Positions 7,912 through 15,772 of a stretch of 64,000 nucleotides of DNA are shown here, piece by piece; positions within the stretch are counted from its first letter, which is position 1; each line of letters begins with the position of its first letter. The stretch is from Leifsonia sp. 1010 (GTDB lineage Bacteria; Actinomycetota; Actinomycetes; Actinomycetales; Microbacteriaceae). Below the pieces are notes generated by a model. The model was not told the origin of the DNA, did no database searches, and was given only the letters and a program-made list of their open reading frames with translations. The position numbers and the translations under genes are program-made. The stretch covers positions 434,001 to 498,000 of the forward strand of contig NZ_JAVDSL010000001.1 of assembly GCF_031455295.1 (NCBI RefSeq). Direction: 5' to 3'.

Positions 7912-8163
7912 ATGAACGCGACACCGGACGCCCCCGACGAGCACCAGAGCGACGCCGACCAGACCGCGAAGGACCGCTCGTACAGCCCAGCGAGCGAACG
8001 CGAGACCGAGGTCAAGCAGGAGGAGTCGGACGGCGCCGCCGTGCGCCCGGGCACCGGCGGACCCGACGACGTGGGAGACATCCCCGTGCCGCCGGAGGAC
8101 GACCTCGACCCCGCCACCATCGTCGAGCGCGGCGACCCGGGTCACCGCGCCGGCGACGCCTGA
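7912..8163 (+). CDS. Small acidic hydrophilic protein, unknown function
   Basis: The 83-residue product starts MNATPDAPDEHQSDADQ and is rich in Asp, Glu, Pro and Gly (RPGTGGPDDVGDIPVPPEDD). It has no hydrophobic segment, so it is probably disordered. The ATG at 7912 lies 7 nt after TACCGT (7899-7904) and no Shine-Dalgarno precedes it, which suggests a leaderless mRNA. It is convergent with the APC permease. I do not recognise a family. Confidence 0.6.
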   Translation: MNATPDAPDEHQSDADQTAKDRSYSPASERETEVKQEESDGAAVRPGTGGPDDVGDIPVPPEDDLDPATIVERGDPGHRAGDA

Positions 8164-8191
8164 CCGTCGGCGATCAGGCGTCGCGCGCGCG

Positions 8192-9619
8192 TCAGCGGTT
8201 CGAGTCGACCTTCTCCTGGGGCGTCCGGCGGCGGGCGACCGCGGAGTAGACCCGCTCGACGATCCACAGCAGAATGCCGATGCCGAGCAGGCCGAGCGCG
8301 ATCGTGTACTGGCCGACCGGGCGGCCGGAGGTCCACGGGAACACCAGGTACAGACAGGTGATCGCGCCGATGATCGGCAGCACCGTCGGCGAGCGGAAGT
8401 GCTTGTGGTCCACCGGCTGCTTGCGGAGCACCAGCACAGCCACGTTGACGACCGCGAACACCGCCAGCAGCAGCAGCGAGGTCGTGCCTCCGAGCAGCGC
8501 GACGATCGAGCCCTTCGGGTCGAGCGACACGTAGATGATCAGGGCGACGGCGAGCGCCGTGGTGAAGAGGATCGCCGTCCACGGCGTCCGGCGCTTCGGC
8601 GACACCTTCGCCAGGAACGGCGGGAGCACGTTCTGCCGGCTCATGCCGTAGAGCAGGCGGCTCGCCATCATCATGTTGATGAGGGCGGTGTTGGCGACCG
8701 CGAACATCGAGATGAACGGCAGCAGGTCGTTGATCGGGAAGCCGGGGGCAGCGGCCTCGACCGCCGCCACCAGCGGCGTCTCGCTGCCGGCCAGTTCGCC
8801 GATCGGGACCAGCGCGACGACCGTGATCGAGACGAGCACGTAGATGACCGCGGCGATGCCGAGTCCGCTCAGCATCATCTTCGGGAAGATCCGGCTCGGA
8901 TCCTTCGTCTCCTCCGCCATGTTGACCGAGTCCTCGAAGCCGACCATCGCGAAGAACGCCAGCGATGTCGCCGTGCTCACCGCCAGCAGAACGCCCTTGT
9001 CCTCCGGCGTCTCGAACGCCACCACCTGCGACCAGTCCGCGTTGCCGCCGCCGATCGCCCAGAGGCCGATGAAGATCACCAGCAGCAGACCGGAGAGCTC
9101 GACGAGGGTGAGCACGACATTCAGCCACACGCTCTCGGAGACGCCGCGGAGGTTCACCAGCATGATGAGCACGATGAAGGCGAGGGCGATGAGCAGCGTC
9201 GTGACGTTGTCATCCGGGATGCCGAACCCGACGGTGAGGTTCACCGCGAACGCGCGCGACGCCGTCGACGCCGAGGTGATGCCGGACGTCATGACGATGA
9301 AGCACACGATGAACGTGAAGAAGTGGATGCCGAACGCCTTGTGCGTGTACAGCGCGGCGCCCGCGGCCTGCGGGTACTTGGTGACCAGCTCCAGGTAGGA
9401 GAAGGCGGTCACGGTCGCAACAGCGAAGGCCAGCAGGAACGGCAGCCACGCCGCGCCGCCCACCTCGGCGGCGACCTGACCGGTCAGGGCGTAGACGCCC
9501 GTGCCGAGGATGTCGCCGACGATGAACAGGAGCAGCAGCCCCGGCCCGAGGGCCCGTTTCAGCTCCGGCTGTTCCGGCTCGACGGTCTTGACCACCTGGG
9601 TCCACGACGGATCGCTCAC
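8192..9619 (-). CDS. APC superfamily amino acid permease
   Basis: This is a 475-residue inner-membrane transporter with about 12 predicted spans. The N-terminal LKRALGPGLLLLFIVGDILG and GTGVYALTGQVAAEVGGAAW carry the conserved GxG-type substrate loop of TM1. FFAMVGFEDSVNMAEETKDP in the middle is the usual TM6-loop motif of APC permeases. The start is GTG at 9617-9619 with AGGGAG upstream. The substrate (probably an amino acid) cannot be told from sequence. It is the first of three APC permeases in the window. Confidence 0.88.
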   Translation of the reverse strand: MSDPSWTQVVKTVEPEQPELKRALGPGLLLLFIVGDILGTGVYALTGQVAAEVGGAAWLPFLLAFAVATVTAFSYLELVTKYPQAAGAALYTHKAFGIHFFTFIVCFIVMTSGITSASTASRAFAVNLTVGFGIPDDNVTTLLIALAFIVLIMLVNLRGVSESVWLNVVLTLVELSGLLLVIFIGLWAIGGGNADWSQVVAFETPEDKGVLLAVSTATSLAFFAMVGFEDSVNMAEETKDPSRIFPKMMLSGLGIAAVIYVLVSITVVALVPIGELAGSETPLVAAVEAAAPGFPINDLLPFISMFAVANTALINMMMASRLLYGMSRQNVLPPFLAKVSPKRRTPWTAILFTTALAVALIIYVSLDPKGSIVALLGGTTSLLLLAVFAVVNVAVLVLRKQPVDHKHFRSPTVLPIIGAITCLYLVFPWTSGRPVGQYTIALGLLGIGILLWIVERVYSAVARRRTPQEKVDSNR

Positions 9620-9694
9620 GATCGGCTCCCTTCGACGTTCGCTCGGGGAGCCACTGTATGTGAGTTCGTACAGAAAAGGGAGTACCGACGCGGG

Positions 9695-10591
9695 CTATTG
9701 GCGGCCGGTGAAGCCCTCCATCGAGTCGTAGACGCCGAAGACACGGCCCGCGACGGCGTCCCACGCGCGGGTCGGGAGCACGCCGCGGAGGGTCCGCGCC
9801 AGGCCGACCGTCCAGGGGAGCATCAGCATCGGACGACCGGCGAGCATCGCCCGCCAGACGCGGTCGACGACGTACTCCGGGCTCATCACCGGGGTCAGGA
9901 GCGGCCCGCGGGCGCCTTCGAACATCCCCGTGTCGATGTAGCTCGGCGCGACCGTCGTGACCTTCACGTGGCCGAAGCCCTGCTGCTGGAGTTCGAGGCG
10001 GACGCTGTCGCTCCAGCCGATCACCGCCCACTTGCTCGCGGCGTAGACGCTCATGCGCGGGTTGGAGATCGTGCCGGCGGCCGAGGCGATGTTGACGATG
10101 CGCGCCTCGCGGGGGCTCTGCTGCATCCCGGGCAGGAACTCCCGCGTCACGTACATCGGGGCGAGCGCGTTGACCTGCATGGTCGGGCGGGTGTCGTCGC
10201 CGTTGTCGTGCTCCCAGAAGTACTTGCCGCGCACGATGCCGGCATTGTTGATGAGCACGTCGATCCCGCCGAGCTCCTTCCGCACCGCCTGGGCGCTCTG
10301 CGCGATCGCCCCGAGCTCCGCGAGGTCGACGACGTAGGGCAGCACGCTGGTGGATGCCTTCCCCGCCGACGAGCTCGGTGACCGTGGCGGCGCTCCCCAG
10401 GCCGCGGCTGTGCGCCCGGCGAGCACCTCGCGCCGCAGCCGGTGCGTCAGCTCGCTGAGCGCGGCCTCGTCGCGGTCCCAGAGCACGACCGCTCGTGCGC
10501 CTTCGAGCACGGCACGCTCGGCGTACAGCCTCCCCATGCCCGACGCCGCCCCGGTGATGAGCACACGCGCCCCGCGAACCGTTCTCGCCAT
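9695..10591 (-). CDS. SDR family NAD(P)-dependent oxidoreductase with an internal insert
   Basis: This 298-residue short-chain dehydrogenase has TGAASGMG (13-20), NNAG (115-118), Ser170, and Tyr183/Lys187 in YAASK. Residues about 58-80 (from LAGRT to GKAST), between the second and third Rossmann strands, are a Ser/Ala/Pro-rich insert not usual in the family. The long C-terminal part (FEGARGPLLTPVMSPEYVVD, then PWTVGLARTLRGVLPTRAW) is like SDRs acting on lipophilic substrates at the membrane, but this is a weak inference. The ATG at 10589-10591 follows GATGAT-GGGGGG. It is divergent from the DUF488 gene, with a long inverted repeat between them. Confidence 0.8.
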   Translation of the reverse strand: MARTVRGARVLITGAASGMGRLYAERAVLEGARAVVLWDRDEAALSELTHRLRREVLAGRTAAAWGAPPRSPSSSAGKASTSVLPYVVDLAELGAIAQSAQAVRKELGGIDVLINNAGIVRGKYFWEHDNGDDTRPTMQVNALAPMYVTREFLPGMQQSPREARIVNIASAAGTISNPRMSVYAASKWAVIGWSDSVRLELQQQGFGHVKVTTVAPSYIDTGMFEGARGPLLTPVMSPEYVVDRVWRAMLAGRPMLMLPWTVGLARTLRGVLPTRAWDAVAGRVFGVYDSMEGFTGRQ

Positions 10592-10639
10592 CCCCCCATC
10601 ATCGCAGCGTCCGCCCCGCGCGTCTGCTCCCGCCTCCAC

Positions 10640-10713
10640 CCCACCGTCGAGTCCGCGAACTTTGCACGCCCGCGCGGCGTTCGGTGTGCAATATGTGCGG
10701 ACTCGACGGTGGG
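10640..10713. repeat. Long imperfect inverted repeat between divergent genes
   Basis: CCCACCGTCGAGTCCGC (10640-10656) is perfectly inverted at 10697-10713. An inner pair, TTTGCAC (10661-10667) and GTGCAAT (10686-10692), extends the hairpin, and the outer flanks CCTCC/GGAGG also match. It lies between two divergent start codons, so it is not placed as a terminator. Confidence 0.8.
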
Positions 10714-10760
10714 CGGAGGGAGTGGGCGGAGGGAGGATCGGCGGGCGTAGGGTGCGGGAC

Positions 10761-11285
10761 GTGAGCGTGGTGTACACGGTGGGGCACTCGAACCGGGAGT
10801 TCGGGGAGGTGCTCGCGATGTTGCGCGAGAACGACGTCACGATGCTGGTCGACATCCGCCACTTCCCGTCGTCGCGACGCCTCCCCCAATGGAACCAGGA
10901 TCCGATCGTCGCTGCGCTCCCGCCCGACATCGGCTACCGGTGGCTGGAGAAGCTCGGCGGGCGGCGCCACACTCCGGCCGGCACGGAGAGCCCCAACGGG
11001 TTCTGGCAGGTCGCCGCGTTCCGCGCATACGCGGACTACATGGCCACCGCGTCGTTCGCGGAGGGGCTGGAGGACCTGCTCGCGCTGGCCCAGGAGTTCC
11101 GGCCGGCGATCATGTGCAGCGAGGCCGTGCCCTGGCGCTGTCATCGGCGCCTGGTCACGGACGCCCTGATCACGGCGGGCGTCGAGGTGTTCGACATCCT
11201 CTCCGAGCGGTCGGTGCGTCCGGCCGTCCTCAACCCGCACGCGCACGTCGTCGACGGTCATCTCGTCTACCCGGCAGCCGACTAG
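10761..11285 (+). CDS. DUF488 family protein
   Basis: The 174-residue product has the DUF488 hallmarks: YTVGHSNREFGE at the N-terminus, VDIRHFPSSRR (about 35-45), and MCSEAVPWRCHRRLV near residue 120 with conserved Cys, Glu and His. The function of the family is unknown, although it is widespread and sometimes linked to nucleic-acid metabolism. The start is GTG at 10761, since the frame upstream crosses the inverted repeat and lacks similarity. It is divergent from the SDR gene at 10591. Confidence 0.85.
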   Translation: MSVVYTVGHSNREFGEVLAMLRENDVTMLVDIRHFPSSRRLPQWNQDPIVAALPPDIGYRWLEKLGGRRHTPAGTESPNGFWQVAAFRAYADYMATASFAEGLEDLLALAQEFRPAIMCSEAVPWRCHRRLVTDALITAGVEVFDILSERSVRPAVLNPHAHVVDGHLVYPAAD

Positions 11286-11422
11286 CGATTCGCTGCGCAT
11301 CGCCAGCAATCGGCGCAGTTTTCCGCCGGAATAGACAACAAAACGCTCGCGATCCCCGGATAGGCTCGACACATCCACACCCTGCCGCGTGCGAGCGGCC
11401 GACCAACGACGGGAGGTTCGTC

Positions 11423-12868
11423 ATGTCTCAATTCGTCCAGCACTTCACCGCAGACGCCATTGTCGGGGAGCCCGAGGTCGTCGAGGACGGCCGCCCGGTC
11501 CGCGAGGTCGCGAACGACCCCGCCTGGCTGCGCCTCAAGGACGCCGCCGTCGCGCTGCAGGCCCTCCAGGTGAAGGACGGCTCGGTCGAGCAGGAGTCCG
11601 ACCGCCCGGCCGCCGCAGAGCACGTCCGCACCATCGTCGACTCGATCGCCGCACTCGCACCGGCGTTCCCGCACGACGCGTCCTACCTGGCCGCACTCCA
11701 GCGCGATTTCACGCGCTGGGCGGACGAGGGCTTCGGGGTCCCCGACTTCCTCGACGCGCTGAACGAGTTCCAGCCGCAGCAGCACCGCGTGGATGGGCTC
11801 GGCCACCTGGTCGTTTTCCCCATGTACACGCAGAACGGCAGCTCCGACCGTCACGTCGAGGCGCTGCTGGTCGAGGTGATCTGGCCGGAGTTCGTGGCGG
11901 AGCTGGAGGCCGGCGACTACGGCAACAAGCTGTTCGTCGCCCTCCGGTTCGTGGACTTCACACCCGGCTACGACACCAACTCGGCCGTGCTGTTCCCCGA
12001 GACCGTGGCCATGCGCGAGATCCCCGCATTCACCTGGGGCGCGATCTTCCAGGACCGCGAGGCCGCCCGGTACCGCCGGGTGGTGCGCGCGGCCGCCGAG
12101 ATCACGAAACTGGAGCTGCCGGCCGACGCGGCCGCGATGCTGGACGACCAGCACCTCACGGAGGAGACCTTCGTGATGTGGGACATCATCCACGACCGCA
12201 GCCACATGCGCGGCGACCTGCCGTTCGACCCGTTCATGATCAAGCAGCGGATGCCGTTCTTCCTCTACTCGCTGGAGGAGCTGCGGTGCGACCTGACCGC
12301 GTTCCGCGAGTCGGTGAAGCTGGAGCGCGAGCTCAGCGCCCTGCCCGACGCCGAGCTCTCGGAGGCGCAGCGCGCCGTCCGCGACCACGCGCACCTGGTG
12401 CAGTACGCGGTGATCTTCGACCGCATCTTCCGGTTCGCGATCACCGGCAGCCGCGTGCGCAACTACGACGGGCTCGGCGGCCAGCTGCTGTTCGCGTGGA
12501 TGCACCAGCACGACGTGCTGCACTGGACGGACACCCAGCTCACCATCGACTGGGAGAACGTCCCCGACGTGGTCATCGCGCTGAGCGACCGGATCAACGA
12601 GCTGTACTGGCGTTCGATCGACCGGCCGAAGGTGGCGCACTGGCTGGCGGCCTACGAGATGCTGACCGAGACCCTCACCCCGCACCCCGCCTCCAACTGG
12701 GCGCGCGGACTGTCGGACGAGGTCCTGGCCGGGCCGCCGAAGGGCTACACCGACCAGGTGCTGGACGACGAGTTCCCGCTCTCGATGTTCTACGAGGCGC
12801 TGAACAAGAAGATGGCGACCGTCATCGAGTCGACGGCCGGCATCACCGGCACGACGGACGCGGCATGA
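11423..12868 (+). CDS. DUF6421-like protein, first gene of a three-gene overlapping unit
   Basis: This is a 481-residue soluble protein with no signal or membrane span. I recognise it as the large actinobacterial protein usually called DUF6421, which is a recollection and not a search result. It contains many His and acidic residues, such as MWDIIHDRSHMRGDLPFDPF (about 252-271) and LFAWMHQHDVLHWTD (about 355-369). These would suit a metal site, but this is inference. The ATG has GGGAGG 7 nt upstream. Its stop overlaps the next start by 4 nt (ATGA), and that gene overlaps the threonine aldolase by 4 nt, so the trio is almost certainly co-translated. Confidence 0.85.
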   Translation: MSQFVQHFTADAIVGEPEVVEDGRPVREVANDPAWLRLKDAAVALQALQVKDGSVEQESDRPAAAEHVRTIVDSIAALAPAFPHDASYLAALQRDFTRWADEGFGVPDFLDALNEFQPQQHRVDGLGHLVVFPMYTQNGSSDRHVEALLVEVIWPEFVAELEAGDYGNKLFVALRFVDFTPGYDTNSAVLFPETVAMREIPAFTWGAIFQDREAARYRRVVRAAAEITKLELPADAAAMLDDQHLTEETFVMWDIIHDRSHMRGDLPFDPFMIKQRMPFFLYSLEELRCDLTAFRESVKLERELSALPDAELSEAQRAVRDHAHLVQYAVIFDRIFRFAITGSRVRNYDGLGGQLLFAWMHQHDVLHWTDTQLTIDWENVPDVVIALSDRINELYWRSIDRPKVAHWLAAYEMLTETLTPHPASNWARGLSDEVLAGPPKGYTDQVLDDEFPLSMFYEALNKKMATVIESTAGITGTTDAA

Positions 12869-13596
12869 CGGACGCCCCCTCGGCGGACCAGGCGGCCCGG
12901 CCCTCTTCGGAGGCCGGGCCGCTCGGCGCGAACTCCGCCCGCGGCCGACTGGTGCTGATCGCCGGCGCGACCAGCGCGTCGGGCGAAGCGGTCGCCCGTG
13001 CGCTGGTCGCGGCCGGCGCGACCGTCCTGGCCGTCGGAACCCGGCAGGAGGCGCTGGATGCGCTGGCCGCAGCAGTGCCGGGCGTCGAGACGCGACCGTG
13101 CGATCTGGCCGACCGGGATGCAGTGGCCGAGCTGGCCATGCGCATCCACCTCAAGTTCGGCCACATCGACGGCCTCATCCACCTCGTGGGCGGCTGGCGC
13201 GGCGGCGGCGGGATCGAAGGCCAGAGCGACGAGGACTGGGAGTTCTTGGAGCGGGGCTTCCGCACCCTCCGGAACACCACGCGCGTCTTCTTCGACGACC
13301 TCGCCGCCTCGCCCGCCGGACGGCTGGCGATCGTCTCGTCGACCGCGGTCGAGAAGCCGTACCCGGGCGGCGCGAACTACGCTGCGGCGAAGGCGGCGGC
13401 GGACGCCTGGGTGCGAGCGATCGCCCAGGGTTTCGCCAAGCAGGCGCCGCAGTCGGCGGCGAGCGTCTTCGTCGTGAAGACCCTGGAGGGTCTCGAGCCA
13501 CGGCTCGGCGAGGAGGTCGTGGGCCTGTGGGAGCACGAGGCGGCGGCGGTCAACGGCCGACGCATCCCCCTCGAGCCTGGAAAGATGGAGTCGTGA
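12865..13596 (+). CDS. SDR family oxidoreductase of the DUF6421 unit
   Basis: This 243-residue Rossmann protein has a disordered N-terminal tail (1-26), followed by LVLIAGATSASGEAVARALV, a TGxxxGxG-like nucleotide loop with the first Gly replaced by Ala. HLVGGWRGGGG replaces the usual NNAG region. IVSSTAV carries the catalytic Ser, and YAAAK (about 170-174) carries Tyr and Lys. The substrate is unknown. ATGA links it to the preceding gene and GTGA to the following threonine aldolase. Confidence 0.82.
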   Translation: MTDAPSADQAARPSSEAGPLGANSARGRLVLIAGATSASGEAVARALVAAGATVLAVGTRQEALDALAAAVPGVETRPCDLADRDAVAELAMRIHLKFGHIDGLIHLVGGWRGGGGIEGQSDEDWEFLERGFRTLRNTTRVFFDDLAASPAGRLAIVSSTAVEKPYPGGANYAAAKAAADAWVRAIAQGFAKQAPQSAASVFVVKTLEGLEPRLGEEVVGLWEHEAAAVNGRRIPLEPGKMES

Positions 13597-14663
13597 CGCT
13601 TCAACTCCACGACCTCACCCTCCGCGGCTTCGCCTCCGACAACTACGCGGGAGTCCACCCCGAGATCCTCGACGCCATCGCGGCCGCCAATAGCGGCCAC
13701 CAGATCGCTTACGGCGAGGACGTCTACACGGCCCGCCTGCACGAGGTGTTCGCCGAGCACTTCGGCGAGGGCGTCGAGGTGTATCCGGTGTTCAACGGAA
13801 CCGGGGCGAACGTCGTCGGCCTGCAGTCGATGCTCCCGCGCTGGGGCGCCGTCGTGTGCGCGAAGACGGCGCACATCAACACCGACGAGGGTGGCGCCCC
13901 CGAGAAGGTGGCCGGCATCAAGCTGCTCCCGATCGAGACGCCGGACGGCAAGCTGACTCCCGAGCTCATCGACCGCGAGGCGTGGGGCTGGGGAGACGAG
14001 CACCGCGCCCAGCCGCTGGTCGTGTCCATCACGCAGACGACCGAGCTCGGCACGGCGTACACGGTGGAGGAGGTCCGGGCGATCGCCGACCATGTCCACG
14101 CCCTCGGCATGAAGCTTCACATGGACGGCTCCCGCATCGCGAACGCGGCGGCCACCCTGGGCGTGCCGCTGCGGGCGTTCACGACCGATGCCGGAGTGGA
14201 TGTGCTCAGCTTCGGCGGGACGAAGAACGGCATGCTCTACGGCGAGGCCGTCGTCGTGCTCAACCCGCAGGCGTCGGAGGGGATGGTCTACCTCCGCAAG
14301 CTGAACATGCAGCTGGCGTCGAAGATGCGGTTCATCTCGGCGCAGCTCATCGCACTGCTCACCGACGACCTGTACCTGCGGTCCGCCTCGCACGCCAACG
14401 CGATGGCGACCCGGTTGCGCACGGCCCTGGAGGCCGGCATCGCCGACGGCAGCATCCGGGGCGTCGGCTTCAGCCAGAAGACCGAAGCGAACGGCGTCTT
14501 CGCGACCCTGCCGGCCGGGGTCGCCGACCGGCTGCGGGAGCATTTCCGGTTCTACGACTGGGATGCGGCGAACAACGAGGTGCGCTGGATGTGCTCCTTC
14601 GACACCACAGAACAGGACATCGACGCCTTCGTGGCTGCGCTCATCCAGGAACTGAACGCCTGA
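13593..14663 (+). CDS. Threonine aldolase family PLP enzyme (beta-eliminating lyase fold)
   Basis: This fold-type I PLP enzyme of 356 residues probably cleaves L-threonine or related beta-hydroxy amino acids to glycine and an aldehyde. It has GFASDNYAGVHPEI at the N-terminus, the cofactor-stacking AHINTDEGGAP (93-103), HMDGSRIANA with D178, and the Schiff-base Lys211 in SFGGTKNGML. The start is GTG at 13593, overlapping the SDR stop (GTGA). Thr-aldolase homologues act in glycine/threonine metabolism, but the fixed company of the SDR and the DUF6421-like protein suggests a specialised substrate here. Confidence 0.88.
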   Translation: MTLQLHDLTLRGFASDNYAGVHPEILDAIAAANSGHQIAYGEDVYTARLHEVFAEHFGEGVEVYPVFNGTGANVVGLQSMLPRWGAVVCAKTAHINTDEGGAPEKVAGIKLLPIETPDGKLTPELIDREAWGWGDEHRAQPLVVSITQTTELGTAYTVEEVRAIADHVHALGMKLHMDGSRIANAAATLGVPLRAFTTDAGVDVLSFGGTKNGMLYGEAVVVLNPQASEGMVYLRKLNMQLASKMRFISAQLIALLTDDLYLRSASHANAMATRLRTALEAGIADGSIRGVGFSQKTEANGVFATLPAGVADRLREHFRFYDWDAANNEVRWMCSFDTTEQDIDAFVAALIQELNA

Positions 14664-14894
14664 GAATCGCTTGCCCCTCGCACTGGGGACAGACCGGGGT
14701 ACAAAAATGTCCTCCATTCGACCTACACAACGAGGACTTTTCCTGTAGTCTCGAAGAGCGACGGAGGAACCCGAATATCCATCCGGCGTAACCCCGAAAC
14801 GTATGCCGGGCCGTGAGAAGAAACCCTAGTCTTCCCGCAGCCCGGCATCGTGGTTTAACGGCGGAGGCACAGCACCTCGCGAGCACAGGCTCCG
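14664..14894. other. 231-bp gap between convergent genes, structured, no gene found
   Basis: No convincing coding frame is present. The right half holds a two-tier hairpin: ATGCCGGGC (14803-14811) pairs with GCCCGGCAT (14840-14848), and inside it GAAGA pairs with TCTTC. This may be a bidirectional terminator. The AT-richer stretch at 14700-14760 (ACAAAAATGTCC, then CTTTTCCTGTAGTCT) could hold a promoter reading rightward, which would make a short structured RNA. Confidence 0.4.
14803..14848. terminator. Two-tier hairpin between the threonine aldolase and PhyH genes
   Basis: Nine base pairs (ATGCCGGGC/GCCCGGCAT) enclose a second 5-bp stem (GAAGA/TCTTC) with loop AACCCTAG. It lies between convergent 3' ends. 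No U-tract follows. Confidence 0.5.
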
Positions 14895-15758
14895 TCAGGC
14901 GTCGCCCATCATCAGGCCCTCGATGGTGTGCTTCTGCGTGATCGGCGTGAGTTCATCCACAACCGGGCACACCAGGTGGCGACGGACCCGCTCCGGCAGC
15001 GACTCGTAGAAGCCGTGCGTGACGGCCATGTCGTGGTGCTCCGCGTTCCCGGCGCCGGGCGCGTCGACGCCGAGCACGAGCACCGGACGAGACACCTGCG
15101 ACGTGTTCTTCGTGCCGTGGTGCAGGGTCAGGGCCGAACGGGCGGAGATGTCGCCGCGCATCGGGTACTTCCGGACCGCCCGCTGGATGTATCGCGGATA
15201 CAGGTCCGCGACCGGGAACATCTCGTGCTCGAAGCCCTCCGGCAGATCCCACTGGGTTCCCGGCGCGATCTCGAACGGACCCATCTCTTCGGTGGTGTCG
15301 ACCGCTGTCAGATTGAACGCGAGCGACGTGAGTCGGCCGGTCTGCTTCGTCTCGTCGGGCATGGGGAAGTCGCGGTGCCACGGCTGGTCCTTCGCGCCGG
15401 GGCCCGGCACGTCGAAGCCGAGCTCCACGATCTGGTAGTCGGGGCCGAGCACGGCCTCGCAGACGCCGCGCACCCAGGGGTGATCGACCAGCTCGAGCCA
15501 CCCGCGCATCTGCTCGGGGTGGATCTCCACGTAGTAGCGCTTGGTGCCGCGACCGACCGCGCCGCCCGGGCGGCCGAGGGCCTCGTCGAAGGCGACCTCG
15601 ATGTCCTCGCGCAGGCGGTCGGCCCACTCGGTCGAGAATGCGCCCTTCTTCCCGATGATGCCGTCGGTGTAGATCGTCTCCACGGCTTGCTGCAGCTCGG
15701 GCTCCAGGCCGGAGGTGTCGGGAAGGGTGGGGGTGACGTGCGGAACCGCGTCGTCCAT
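14895..15758 (-). CDS. Phytanoyl-CoA dioxygenase (PhyH) family oxygenase, last gene of the sugar operon
   Basis: This 287-residue protein belongs to the Fe(II)/2-oxoglutarate oxygenases. The iron-binding triad is visible as H128 and D130 (QPWHRDF) and a distal His at 213 or 214 (LTLHHGTKN), with R224 (SRPVLVLG) suited to binding 2-oxoglutarate. The start at 15756-15758 follows GAGAGGAACGACGACC. It lies 14 nt downstream of the cytoplasmic GH43 gene on the same strand. A hydroxylase in a glycoside operon is unusual. It could act on a methylated or deoxy sugar or another plant compound, which is inference. Confidence 0.82.
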   Translation of the reverse strand: MDDAVPHVTPTLPDTSGLEPELQQAVETIYTDGIIGKKGAFSTEWADRLREDIEVAFDEALGRPGGAVGRGTKRYYVEIHPEQMRGWLELVDHPWVRGVCEAVLGPDYQIVELGFDVPGPGAKDQPWHRDFPMPDETKQTGRLTSLAFNLTAVDTTEEMGPFEIAPGTQWDLPEGFEHEMFPVADLYPRYIQRAVRKYPMRGDISARSALTLHHGTKNTSQVSRPVLVLGVDAPGAGNAEHHDMAVTHGFYESLPERVRRHLVCPVVDELTPITQKHTIEGLMMGDA

Positions 15759-15772
15759 GGTCGTCGTTCCTC

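Noticed and set aside
8190-8210. GGTTCGAGTCGACC looked like a tRNA T-loop
   Set aside because: It lies in the last codons of the APC permease, and no acceptor stem or anticodon arm surrounds it. No tRNA was found anywhere in the window.
14740-14894. Possible c-di-AMP (ydaO-type) or other riboswitch, because of GGAGGAACCCG and GGTTTAAC
   Set aside because: The conserved core and closing stem of the ydaO type are missing, and there is no plus-strand gene downstream to control.
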